64,000 nt of DNA from Treponema sp. (GTDB taxonomy: Bacteria; Spirochaetota; Spirochaetia; Treponematales; Treponemataceae). Positions 16,908 to 23,921 of this stretch are shown here, one piece after another. Within the stretch, counting starts at the first letter, position 1, and every line of letters begins with the position of its first letter. The notes beneath the pieces are model-generated. The model did no database searches. It had not been told where the DNA came from and saw nothing but the letters and a program-made list of their open reading frames with translations. The stretch spans positions 62,001-126,000 of the forward strand of contig JAKSTG010000004.1 of the NCBI GenBank assembly GCA_024402695.1, written 5' to 3'. The position numbers and the translations under genes are program-made.

Positions 16908-17666
16908 ATGGAATACGTTCGTTTAGGTAAATCAAATCTTCTCATTAGCCGCGTAGCAATCGGAAGCATGCGTCTTTCGGAGGATTCAGCAGACAGTTCT
17001 GCAGATCTTATCCGTAAGGCATACGATGCGGGAGTAAATCTTTTTGATACTTCCCGTAATTATCCGGCTTCAGAAAAACTTCTTGGCGATGCTCTTTATG
17101 ATATCAGAAGAAATGTTTGTCTTAGCACTGCAACTTCTGCAAAAACTGCAAGAGATCTGAAAGCAGATCTGGAAGAGAGCCTTATGGCTCTTCATACAGA
17201 CTGTGTAGACCTTTATCAGTACGAAACTGAAAAGTTTGTTCCTCTTGAGGGCGGACTGGATAAAATCTATGACACTCTTCGTGATCTGAAAAAGCAGGGA
17301 AAAATCAAACATATCGGGCTTATTACAAAAGATGCGGAAGCTGCAAAGAAGGCTGTTGAATCAGGACTTTATGAAACAATTCAGTTTCCTTTCAATGTAA
17401 TCTCTACCGAAGAAAGTTTTGAAATCGTAAAACTTTGTGAAGAATGTGATGTGGGATTTATTGCAATGCAGCCTCTTGGTGGCGGCGTTGTAGAAAATGT
17501 TCCTCTGGCTATGGGGTTCTTGCAGCAGTATGAGAACGTTGTGCCTTTGTGGGGAACAGCAAATCAGGAACATTTGGAACAGATTCTGTATTTCAATGAA
17601 CATCCTCCTGTAATCGATGAGAAATTCCAGGAAGATGCTGATAATCAGAGAATGTTCTTTAACTGA
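16908..17666 (+). CDS. Aldo/keto reductase family protein
   Basis: A 252-residue TIM-barrel NAD(P)H-dependent oxidoreductase. MEYVRLGKSNLLISRVAIGSM is a typical AKR start (here 21 residues of context, core GKSNLLISR). Asp47 and Tyr52 in DTSRNY and Lys79 fill three of the four catalytic places. The usual His after the fourth strand (DLYxxH) reads DLYQYE, so Glu106 replaces it; steroid 5-beta-reductases have the same exchange. The protein is short for the family and lacks part of the C-terminal loop. The ATG directly follows the T-run of the glyQS terminator and has no Shine-Dalgarno, so expression may depend on read-through. It is convergent with the HD-GYP gene. Confidence 0.8.
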   Translation: MEYVRLGKSNLLISRVAIGSMRLSEDSADSSADLIRKAYDAGVNLFDTSRNYPASEKLLGDALYDIRRNVCLSTATSAKTARDLKADLEESLMALHTDCVDLYQYETEKFVPLEGGLDKIYDTLRDLKKQGKIKHIGLITKDAEAAKKAVESGLYETIQFPFNVISTEESFEIVKLCEECDVGFIAMQPLGGGVVENVPLAMGFLQQYENVVPLWGTANQEHLEQILYFNEHPPVIDEKFQEDADNQRMFFN

Positions 17667-17686
17667 TATAAGCTGAAAGATTTGAA

Positions 17687-19057
17687 TTAAATGAAATTGC
17701 TGATGTCGATGTCTTCTGTGCCATCGGCATTTTTTTTGCCCTGAGGAATTGCAGGCTCTGCAGGTTTTTCAACTTGTGTTTCTTCTGCAGGAGCTGGTGC
17801 TGGTTTTTCTTCAGGTTCATTTTTCTTCTGTAATGCATTCATTTTTTCAACGGAAGCTGTAACATCGTCAGTTTCCTTTTTGTTCAGAACACGAACAATT
17901 GCGAGGTCTGTTTCATTGGTCTGAATTGTTTTTGGAGAACCGTCTTTGTCTTTTTCCAGAAGCAGCTGAACTATAGGCAGTTTAGGATTGTCTGGGTTAA
18001 CATCTGTTACTTCGGCAACTTTTCCGTTTTTCAGGAATACATAAGCCCCAATAGGGAAGAGGGAAACGCTGTAAAGAAGAGCCTTGATTGCGCCATCATC
18101 ATACTGGCGGTTCTGGTTTTTAAGCATTTCAACCATTGCGTCAAAAGTCGAGCGTTCATCTTTATATGTACGTGGTGCTGTAATTGCTTCGAAGGTACAT
18201 GCAACCGAAATAATTTTTGCGTAAGAAATAATCTTGTCGCCGGAAAGCTGGCGTGGGTAACCGGTTCCGTTTTCTTTTTCGTGGTGTTCAAGAACTCCAA
18301 GCTGGATGCTCATAGGGAAATCCAGTTCCTTAACAATGTTGTAGCCAAGGATAGGGTGAGTCATAACCTGTGATTTTTCTGCAGGTGTGAACTTCTTGTC
18401 AGACATGTAAAGCTGTGGAGGCAGTCTGACCATTCCGATTTCGTGAAGAATACAGGCAACACCAAGTTCAATGAGTTTTGAAAGAGGCATGTGCTGCTGA
18501 AGTCCGATTGTAATTGCCAGAACTGTTGTACGCATTGAGTGTGCAACCAGGAAGTTCTTTGTACGCTGTTCAACTGAAGGAGTAACACGAAGAATATAAC
18601 GACGATTGTCTTTAATGAAAACTATAAGGTCTTTTACAGTGTCTGAAAGTTCAGCCTGGTCAATCTTACGGTGTGTTACATAATGAGTGAAAACAGAATT
18701 GATGTAATTCATGTACTCGTTGTAAACACTGTGAACAACTTCCATTCTGGATTTGTCGCTGTTTCCAAGCTTCAGAGTATTTGCGTCTTCAATTGCTTTT
18801 TTAAGGGAATCATTTTTTACGAAAGCTTCAGGTTTATTTTTCTTTTCTTCTGTAATGCTTATAGAAACACCAATATCTCCGCCAAGGCTCAGGGATCCTT
18901 CACAAACAAATTCTTGGAATTCCCAGGCTTTGAGGGATTTAATGAGGCTTTCTGAAACTGGAGCTGTATGTGGCAGAACAACAAAGTTATTGCCGATATA
19001 GAGGTCTCCGGTAAATGTGAGGTCTTCTTTAAGTGTCTCGATATTTACATTACTCAT
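17687..19057 (-). CDS. HD-GYP-type protein, degenerate, sigma-28 regulated
   Basis: HD-GYP proteins hydrolyse cyclic di-GMP. This 456-residue protein has an N-terminal region of 160 residues of no known family (DUF3391-like position), the HD-GYP core (about 165-330), and an acidic, Pro/Glu-rich tail after residue 400. His173, His234, HHE (258-260) and GTGYP (264-268) are present, but the signature HDxGK reads HEIGM (205-209), losing the metal-binding Asp and the Lys. Activity is therefore doubtful, and it may instead act as a c-di-GMP receptor. A sigma-28 promoter with correct spacing precedes it, tying it to motility. The ribosome site AAAGGA is good. There is no membrane segment, so it is cytoplasmic. 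Confidence 0.83.
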   Translation of the reverse strand: MSNVNIETLKEDLTFTGDLYIGNNFVVLPHTAPVSESLIKSLKAWEFQEFVCEGSLSLGGDIGVSISITEEKKNKPEAFVKNDSLKKAIEDANTLKLGNSDKSRMEVVHSVYNEYMNYINSVFTHYVTHRKIDQAELSDTVKDLIVFIKDNRRYILRVTPSVEQRTKNFLVAHSMRTTVLAITIGLQQHMPLSKLIELGVACILHEIGMVRLPPQLYMSDKKFTPAEKSQVMTHPILGYNIVKELDFPMSIQLGVLEHHEKENGTGYPRQLSGDKIISYAKIISVACTFEAITAPRTYKDERSTFDAMVEMLKNQNRQYDDGAIKALLYSVSLFPIGAYVFLKNGKVAEVTDVNPDNPKLPIVQLLLEKDKDGSPKTIQTNETDLAIVRVLNKKETDDVTASVEKMNALQKKNEPEEKPAPAPAEETQVEKPAEPAIPQGKKNADGTEDIDISNFI

Positions 19058-19080
19058 AAAATCCTTTTTCCCTTATTTAA

Positions 19081-19108
19081 TTATCGGCAACTGAAGGGGG
19101 AATCTTTA
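19081..19108 (-). promoter_or_regulatory. Sigma-28 promoter of the HD-GYP gene
   Basis: On the minus strand: TAAA (19108-19105), 16 bp, perfect GCCGATAA (19088-19081). The predicted transcript start near 19074 gives a 17-nt leader with AAAGGA before the ATG. Confidence 0.7.
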
Positions 19109-19111
19109 ATG

Positions 19112-19146
19112 CAAAAAAAAACAGAACGGTTCACAACGCCGTTCTG
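19112..19146 (-). terminator. Terminator of the 19.2-kb small RNA / alpha-galactosidase
   Basis: CAGAACGG and CCGTTCTG pair perfectly over 8 bp around a 9-nt loop. On the minus strand nine T follow. It ends four bases before the sigma-28 promoter of the HD-GYP gene. Confidence 0.85.
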
Positions 19147-19237
19147 TTATTAAGTAAACACATTGTACACAATCTAGCTCAGACATCTGGATGTCAAACC
19201 AACTGGTGTTGGTTTAGGCCCGAGTATTTCAAGTACA
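19112..19237 (-). ncRNA. Candidate sigma-28-dependent small RNA, about 125 nt
   Basis: A sigma-28 promoter at 19270-19244 points into this stretch and a strong terminator ends it. No long reading frame lies between. Two perfect hairpins sit in the middle: AAACCAAC/GTTGGTTT (19215-19196) and GACATC/GATGTC (19195-19182), directly adjacent. An ATG at 19238-19236, at the predicted transcript start, opens a 14-codon frame (MYLKYSGLNQHQLV), so a leaderless micropeptide is an alternative. It lies 24 bp after the alpha-galactosidase stop and could also be a processed 3' untranslated region. Confidence 0.45.
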
Positions 19238-19243
19238 TTTATA

Positions 19244-19270
19244 TTATCGGGATACAGGGGCCTGACTTTA
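19244..19270 (-). promoter_or_regulatory. Sigma-28 promoter of the candidate small RNA
   Basis: On the minus strand: TAAA (19270-19267), 15 bp, CCCGATAA (19251-19244), 7 of 8 matches to the -10 consensus. Confidence 0.55.
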
Positions 19271-19293
19271 GCAAATTCAAGTAAAAATTTGTG

Positions 19294-21501
19294 TTATTTT
19301 GTGTTTTTTTTCTGCAAATATACCAGTTTTGCCTGGAAATCTCCCCAGTCACGGCGGATTGGGAGCCCTGCATTCATCAAAGTTTCACCTTTCATGTGAC
19401 ATACCGGATAGTTTTTCTGGTCTTCATCCGGATATGAAACGGTATAAACAGCGTCCGGATCCAGGCCTGCAAGCTTAATCATGCGGGTTTTCATGTTCGG
19501 ATGGTTCAGAACCTGTACAAAGGTCAAAAGTGCCTCAGATTTGTCTTCTATAACGCTCATCCAGGCATCATATTCATTGTTTTCTGTGTAGGATGCGATT
19601 TTATAGTAGTTTCCTTCACGGATAATAGGATTGAACTTCTTATAGAGGGCAATTTGGCCCGGAATCAGGCTTCTTTCTTCAGGTGGAAGCTTTGTAATGT
19701 CCAGCTCGTAGCCGAAGGTGCCTGACAGGGCAACATAACCGCGGGTCTTAAATGGAGTGTTTCTGCCTACAGCATGGTTAGGACATACGGAAACATGGGC
19801 ACCCATTGTAGAAAGAGGGTAAATCAGGGCTGTTCCTTCCTGAATCTGAAGTCGTTCAATGGCATCTGTATCATCTGAGCACCAGATCTGAGGACTGAAG
19901 TAGAACATGCCCGGATCAAAACGGGCTCCACCGCCTGAACAGTTTTCAAGAAGCAGGTTAGGGAAGTCTGTTACCAGTCTGTTCTGGAATTCATACACGG
20001 CAAGAACGTAACGGTGAAAGAATTCCCCGGTTTTATCGCCTGAAAGAGCAAGACTTCCGATATCGCAGAGCTGTCGGTTCATATCCCATTTGATGTATTC
20101 GATGTTTGCAGCGGCCAGGATTTTTTTGATCTGGTTGTACTGGAAATCCAGGACTTCAGGACGGGTAATGTCCAGAACCAGCTGCTGGCGGGAAAGTCCT
20201 GGTGTGCGGCCAGGAATCTGGATTGCCCAGTCTGGATGGGCTCTGTAAAGATCAGAATCAGGTGAAATCATTTCTGGTTCAAACCAGAGTCCGAATTTCA
20301 TACCAAGCTTGTTGATTTCCTTTGAAAGGTAACCAAGTCCTTCCGGAAGCTTGTCCTTGAAAACGTACCAGTCCCCCAGGGAAGAATCGTCAAAGGTTCT
20401 GTGACCGAACCAACCGTCATCCAGAACCAGAAGTTCGATGCCGTCTTTTGAAGCTTCACGGGCAATGTCCAGAATCTTCTGGGTGTTGAAATCAAAGTAA
20501 GTAGCTTCCCAGTTATTGATAAGGATTGGACGCATCTTATGATTGTATTTTGAACGAACCAGATGATTTCTGTACAGTTTGTGGAAGTTCTGGCTCATGC
20601 CGTTCAGACCTTTATCGCTGAATACTGTGACAGCCTGAGGTGAAACAAATTCCTCGTTCTTGTTCAGTGTCCAGCAGAAGTTTTCAGGATTGATTCCCAT
20701 CTGAACTCTAATCTGGTCAAACTGGTTTCTCTGTACGTTGGCAACAAAGTTTCCGGAATATATGAAGTTTACGCCGTAAACGTTTCCCGAGTTCCAGTCA
20801 GCTTTCTTTTCAAGGACCGCAACAAATGGATGTTCCTGGTGGCTTGATTCGCCTCTGTGGCTCTTGATCTGATGAAGCCCCATGTTGATTGCATGACGGT
20901 CCATGTGGCGTTCGCGAGCCCAGCTTCCGTGAAGGGAAATCATGTCGTAGTTGTCGTTATCCATGTCCATGGAAAGAGAGAAACATTTCTTGATCTTTAC
21001 AGGCTTTGTCGAAAGGTTCTTTACTTTTGTTGAGCGGATGATTGTATCTGTGTCGCTGAAAATTGTGTAAAGAAGGGTAACTTCAACATTCAGAATAGGA
21101 TCCAGGCTTTTGATTTCAAGAGTTTCTGCACCTTTTCCAAAAACGCAAGGAAGTCCTTCAAACTGTGGAGCAGCTTTTGAAATTGTATGGCTTACATATT
21201 TTGCTTCAAGGGCGTTGTGACCTTCAGAAGAAGTGACTGCAAGGGCAGTTTCGCGGAAGTCTCCGACTCCGTCTACAGGCATTTCGAAGGGAATGTAATC
21301 CATGTAAGAAAGCTTTTCGCGTTCAGGTTTGATGTCGGCAAAGCCGAACTCCCGGTGACGGGTAAGATATGTTAAATCGTCGCCTGAAATCTTCTTTCCG
21401 TAATAGGCATGAAGAAGAAATCCGTTGTCGATTTTTATTGCATAGGAAGTGTTCTTTGTTTCGATAGTGAAAATCGATGTCTTTTTATTAAATTTAATCA
21501 T
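19294..21501 (-). CDS. GH36 alpha-galactosidase
   Basis: Cleaves alpha-1,6-galactose from raffinose-type sugars and galactomannan. The 735-residue protein shows the whole GH36 layout: an N-terminal beta-supersandwich, then the barrel with LVLDDGWFG (358-366), GLWFEPEMI, the nucleophile Asp473 in KWDMNR, LLLENCSGGGARFD, and the acid/base Asp543 in WCSDDTDAIER. No signal peptide, so cytoplasmic. AAGGA precedes the ATG. It lies downstream of the GH130 gene on the same strand, but a terminator separates them, so it may need its own promoter (a weak TTATAA-like box lies near 21554) or read-through. Pairing with a mannoside phosphorylase fits galactomannan use. Confidence 0.95.
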   Translation of the reverse strand: MIKFNKKTSIFTIETKNTSYAIKIDNGFLLHAYYGKKISGDDLTYLTRHREFGFADIKPEREKLSYMDYIPFEMPVDGVGDFRETALAVTSSEGHNALEAKYVSHTISKAAPQFEGLPCVFGKGAETLEIKSLDPILNVEVTLLYTIFSDTDTIIRSTKVKNLSTKPVKIKKCFSLSMDMDNDNYDMISLHGSWARERHMDRHAINMGLHQIKSHRGESSHQEHPFVAVLEKKADWNSGNVYGVNFIYSGNFVANVQRNQFDQIRVQMGINPENFCWTLNKNEEFVSPQAVTVFSDKGLNGMSQNFHKLYRNHLVRSKYNHKMRPILINNWEATYFDFNTQKILDIAREASKDGIELLVLDDGWFGHRTFDDSSLGDWYVFKDKLPEGLGYLSKEINKLGMKFGLWFEPEMISPDSDLYRAHPDWAIQIPGRTPGLSRQQLVLDITRPEVLDFQYNQIKKILAAANIEYIKWDMNRQLCDIGSLALSGDKTGEFFHRYVLAVYEFQNRLVTDFPNLLLENCSGGGARFDPGMFYFSPQIWCSDDTDAIERLQIQEGTALIYPLSTMGAHVSVCPNHAVGRNTPFKTRGYVALSGTFGYELDITKLPPEERSLIPGQIALYKKFNPIIREGNYYKIASYTENNEYDAWMSVIEDKSEALLTFVQVLNHPNMKTRMIKLAGLDPDAVYTVSYPDEDQKNYPVCHMKGETLMNAGLPIRRDWGDFQAKLVYLQKKNTK

Positions 21502-21563
21502 TCTGTTTTCCTTAAAAAAGGTGATTTATAGAAAATATTTTATCTGAATCCCTTATAAAATGA

Positions 21564-21612
21564 AACAAAAAAGGGTTGTCAGCGAAGCAGAAATCTTCTT
21601 TGACAACCCTTT
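21564..21612 (-). terminator. Terminator after the GH130 gene
   Basis: AAAGGGTTGTCA and TGACAACCCTTT form a 12-bp perfect stem around a loop of about 19 nt. On the minus strand a T-run follows. Confidence 0.8.
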
Positions 21613-21658
21613 AAGTAATTTTAGCTATTCATTGTTTTCGGTCTAAAGACTCTTCAAA

Positions 21659-22678
21659 CTAGAATTTTCCTTCGTTTCCGTCGTTTCCAACAAGTTCGTT
21701 GTGTTCTTTGATGAATTTAACTGTTTCGTCTACAGTTGTGAAACAAAGTCCTACAACAGTGTCAGCACATCCGTAGTAGATTGCGATGCGGCCAGTGTCC
21801 TGATCTGCAAGGGCTGCAACAGGGAAGGCTACGTTTGGAACGAAACCTGTTGTTTCGTATAGTTCTTCTGGTGTGAGCATGTAAGCGCCTGAACGATAAA
21901 GAACTTTAGATGGGCAGTCACGGTCCAGGATTGCAGCACTGAATGAATATACGAATCCATCACAAGTTGTTGCTACACCGTGGTAGAATACCAGCCAACC
22001 TTCGTCGATTTCGATTGGAGCAGGACCTGTTCCGATTTTTACTCCCTGCCACCAGGCTGAACCGCCACGCTGCATAACCAGACGGTGTTCTCCCCAGTAT
22101 TTAAGGTCAGGTGACTGTGAAAGAAGAACGTCACCGAAAGGAGTGTGTCCAGAATCAGAAGGGCGAGAGAGCATAATGTATTTATTGTTTACTTTACGAG
22201 GGAAAAGAACGCCGTTTCTGTTGAATGGAAGTGTTGGGTTTTCAAGACGTGTGAATTCAACAAAGTCTTTTGTCTGTGCCATACAGATTGCAGCACCGTC
22301 AAAATCACCACACCACATGATGTAGTATGTGTCATCGATTTTGATACAGCGTGGGTCGTATGCATAGTAAGGATCCCATGGATTTCCGTTTTCATCTTTC
22401 ATGTGGATCTTTTCTTTCTGGAATGTCCAGTTGATTCCGTCTGGTGAGTCACCTACATAAAGGAATGGACGTGCTGTATAGTCTTCGCAGCGGAAAACAC
22501 CTTTGAAAGCTCCTTTCCAAGGTACAACTGCAGAGTTGTAGATACGTCCCATTCCAGGGAATGGATTGCGTCCGATTACTGGGTTTGCGCTGAAACGCCA
22601 TACTGGAAGATTCCATCCTTCCGGTTTGTCCTGCCATGGCATGTTAGGAATTGATTCGCCATTGATGATTTTGCTCAT
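21659..22678 (-). CDS. GH130 beta-mannoside phosphorylase
   Basis: Family 130 enzymes phosphorolyse beta-mannosides (mannosyl-glucose or beta-1,4-mannooligosaccharides) to mannose-1-phosphate. The 339-residue length and five-bladed propeller motifs fit: WRFSANPVIGRNPFPG, YNSAVVPWKGAFKGVFR, DPRCIKIDDTYY, the TGPAPIEIDEGWLVFYHG segment, and AAILDRDCPSKVLYRS. The form with short N-terminus and these motifs fits the GH130_2 mannooligosaccharide phosphorylases, though I cannot fix the subfamily. ATG 22678 has GAGAGGA upstream; the longer frame to 22726 lacks a ribosome site. No signal peptide. Its promoter is overlapped by a palindromic operator pair, so it is probably repressed when its sugar is absent. 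Confidence 0.93.
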   Translation of the reverse strand: MSKIINGESIPNMPWQDKPEGWNLPVWRFSANPVIGRNPFPGMGRIYNSAVVPWKGAFKGVFRCEDYTARPFLYVGDSPDGINWTFQKEKIHMKDENGNPWDPYYAYDPRCIKIDDTYYIMWCGDFDGAAICMAQTKDFVEFTRLENPTLPFNRNGVLFPRKVNNKYIMLSRPSDSGHTPFGDVLLSQSPDLKYWGEHRLVMQRGGSAWWQGVKIGTGPAPIEIDEGWLVFYHGVATTCDGFVYSFSAAILDRDCPSKVLYRSGAYMLTPEELYETTGFVPNVAFPVAALADQDTGRIAIYYGCADTVVGLCFTTVDETVKFIKEHNELVGNDGNEGKF

Positions 22679-22745
22679 TTTTTTCCTCTCAATAAAGAAG
22701 TTTTTATGTTTTATTACCAGGATCATTTATCCTGTTGTTAACTTA

Positions 22746-22774
22746 AGATTACTTCACAATATTTAATCTGTCAA
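22746..22774 (-). promoter_or_regulatory. Sigma-70-type promoter of the GH130 gene
   Basis: TTGACA (22774-22769), 17 bp, TATAAT-like TAATCT (22751-22746), reading on the minus strand. The leader is about 60 nt and contains a small CAGGAT/ATCCTG hairpin. Confidence 0.75.
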
Positions 22775-22789
22775 GGTAAATTTACTTAA
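22773..22789. promoter_or_regulatory. Operator site A, overlapping the GH130 -35 box
   Basis: AAGGTAAATTTACTTAA contains the palindromic core GTAAATTTAC (22776-22785). It overlaps the -35 hexamer by two bases, a usual position for a repressor site. Confidence 0.65.
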
Positions 22790-22802
22790 ATAATATTAAA
22801 AT

Positions 22803-22820
22803 TTAAGTAAATTTACTTAA
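22803..22820. promoter_or_regulatory. Operator site B, perfect 18-bp palindrome
   Basis: TTAAGTAAATTTACTTAA is a perfect 18-bp palindrome with the same GTAAATTTAC core as site A. The centres are 31 bp apart, about three helical turns, so two dimers would sit on the same DNA face. The regulator (LacI, ROK or GntR type) is not in the window. Confidence 0.65.
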
Positions 22821-22828
22821 TATTTCGC

Positions 22829-22866
22829 AAAAAAAAAACGCAGATAAAGATATCTGCGTTTTTTGG
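22829..22866 (-). terminator. Terminator of the EFR1-type gene
   Basis: CGCAGAT (22839-22845) and ATCTGCG (22852-22858) form a 7-bp stem. On the minus strand a run of ten T follows. A T-run also follows on the plus strand, so it may work both ways. Confidence 0.8.
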
Positions 22867-22887
22867 TTTATCTATTTTAAGTATTTT

Positions 22888-23637
22888 TTATGATTCCGGG
22901 CACAGATAGCGGCCGTGGTTTTGGGTTTTGTTTCCAATGTTAATGGCAGCTTTCGGACATCGGTGGATGCAGGAATAACAGGCGATGCAGTTTCCTGTGA
23001 ATACCGGTTTGCCGTCTTCCAGTTTGATGTTGTTTACAGGGCAGACCATTTCACATAATCCACATTTAATGCATTCGGAATTGACATTGTATTTCTTGTC
23101 GCTTGTGGCCATTTTTATAAACATGTTGTTTACAGGACCTGATAAGAATCCTGCCATTGGTGTTTTGTCAGTCTTTGTGATGAAGATGCCGTTCTTGATG
23201 GCCTGGGCAATATGATTGATTTTTACTTCGGCTTCAGCAAGCTTTTTCATTGTTTCTTCTTCGCCTGGCATTTTTGCCATAAGCACATAGTTGTCCGGCA
23301 TTGGGATTCCGCACAGACCCATGAATTCCATACCGATTTCTTTACAGATTTCGGCGCAGTATTCATCAGCTTTTCCTGTCTGAGAACCCATGGTTGGAAC
23401 GAAGTACATTTTCTTGCTGCCTTCAAAAGTACAGGCAGGCAGAAGTTCTTCGATAATTCGTGGAAGGCGCCAGGCATAAATAGGTGCTACTACAATGAAA
23501 GGAAGGTCAGAAACAAATTTTCTTTCAAGATTACATTTGATGATGTTGTTGAGGGATACAACCTGGTCTCCAAGGTGCTTAGCAAGGCCGTCTGCGACGT
23601 GAAGGCTGTTTCCGGTTCCAGTAAAACATAAGATCAT
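22888..23637 (-). CDS. EFR1-type flavodoxin-ferredoxin fusion
   Basis: A 249-residue electron carrier with two parts. Residues 1-150 are flavodoxin-like with an FMN phosphate loop (CFTGTGNSLHVA, residues 4-15). The C-terminus holds two 4Fe-4S sets: C189-C192-C195-C199 in CIKCGLCEMVCP and C217-C220-C223-C227 in CIACYSCIHRCP. Proteins of this kind (EFR1 family ferrodoxin) are common in anaerobic gut bacteria; the partner reductase is unknown. It is cytoplasmic. GGAGT precedes the ATG and TATAAT lies about 20 bases upstream. It is divergent from the ribbon/FGE lipoprotein gene. Confidence 0.85.
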   Translation of the reverse strand: MILCFTGTGNSLHVADGLAKHLGDQVVSLNNIIKCNLERKFVSDLPFIVVAPIYAWRLPRIIEELLPACTFEGSKKMYFVPTMGSQTGKADEYCAEICKEIGMEFMGLCGIPMPDNYVLMAKMPGEEETMKKLAEAEVKINHIAQAIKNGIFITKTDKTPMAGFLSGPVNNMFIKMATSDKKYNVNSECIKCGLCEMVCPVNNIKLEDGKPVFTGNCIACYSCIHRCPKAAINIGNKTQNHGRYLCPES

Positions 23638-23660
23638 AATCTACTCCTATATCTATATTA

Positions 23661-23680
23661 TAATCTAAAATTGGAGATTT
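23661..23680. promoter_or_regulatory. Element shared with 59414-59434
   Basis: TAATCT followed by AAAATTGGAGATTT recurs at 59414-59434 with one inserted G. AATCT and AGATT form a short inverted repeat. Here it covers the -10 area of the EFR1-type gene; in the other place it covers the likely -35 of the large lipoprotein gene. Confidence 0.35.
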
Positions 23681-23823
23681 TGAAGAAATTTTGCAAATTT
23701 GTGGTGTTTTTTTGAATTTTATGTTATATTTGAGGTATAAATATTAGATAATAAATAATCGTTTTTTTTATATAAAAGTTTAAAATTACTAATTTGCTCT
23801 GTTACTTTAAGTTTGTGTAATTT

Positions 23824-23852
23824 TTGAGAGATTATGGTTTTGAACTTATAAC
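23824..23852 (+). promoter_or_regulatory. Promoter of the ribbon/FGE lipoprotein gene
   Basis: TTGAGA (23824-23829), 17 bp, TATAAC (23847-23852). The predicted transcript starts near 23860, exactly where the next hairpin begins. The rest of the 284-bp gap (23638-23823) is AT-rich and shows only weak promoter-like boxes. Confidence 0.6.
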
Positions 23853-23859
23853 GTGATAG

Positions 23860-23898
23860 AGCATTTCGTTCCCTGAGTGGAGGCGGAATGCTTTTTTT
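23860..23898 (+). terminator. Terminator-like hairpin at the 5' end of the lipoprotein mRNA
   Basis: AGCATTTCG (23860-23868) pairs with CGGAATGCT (23883-23891), with an inner TCC/GGA extension, and eight T follow. The ribosome site AAAGGAGG comes 11 bases later. Since it lies right after the promoter it may be an attenuator or a 5' stabilising hairpin. Confidence 0.55.
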
Positions 23899-23921
23899 TG
23901 CTTCAAAAAGGAGGCTTGAAC

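Noticed and set aside
23690..23860. Possible riboswitch in the 180-bp AT-rich stretch before the ribbon/FGE lipoprotein
   Set aside because: A good promoter lies at 23824-23852, so the stretch is upstream of the transcript. I see none of the known aptamer cores (GEMM, TPP, cobalamin, preQ1).
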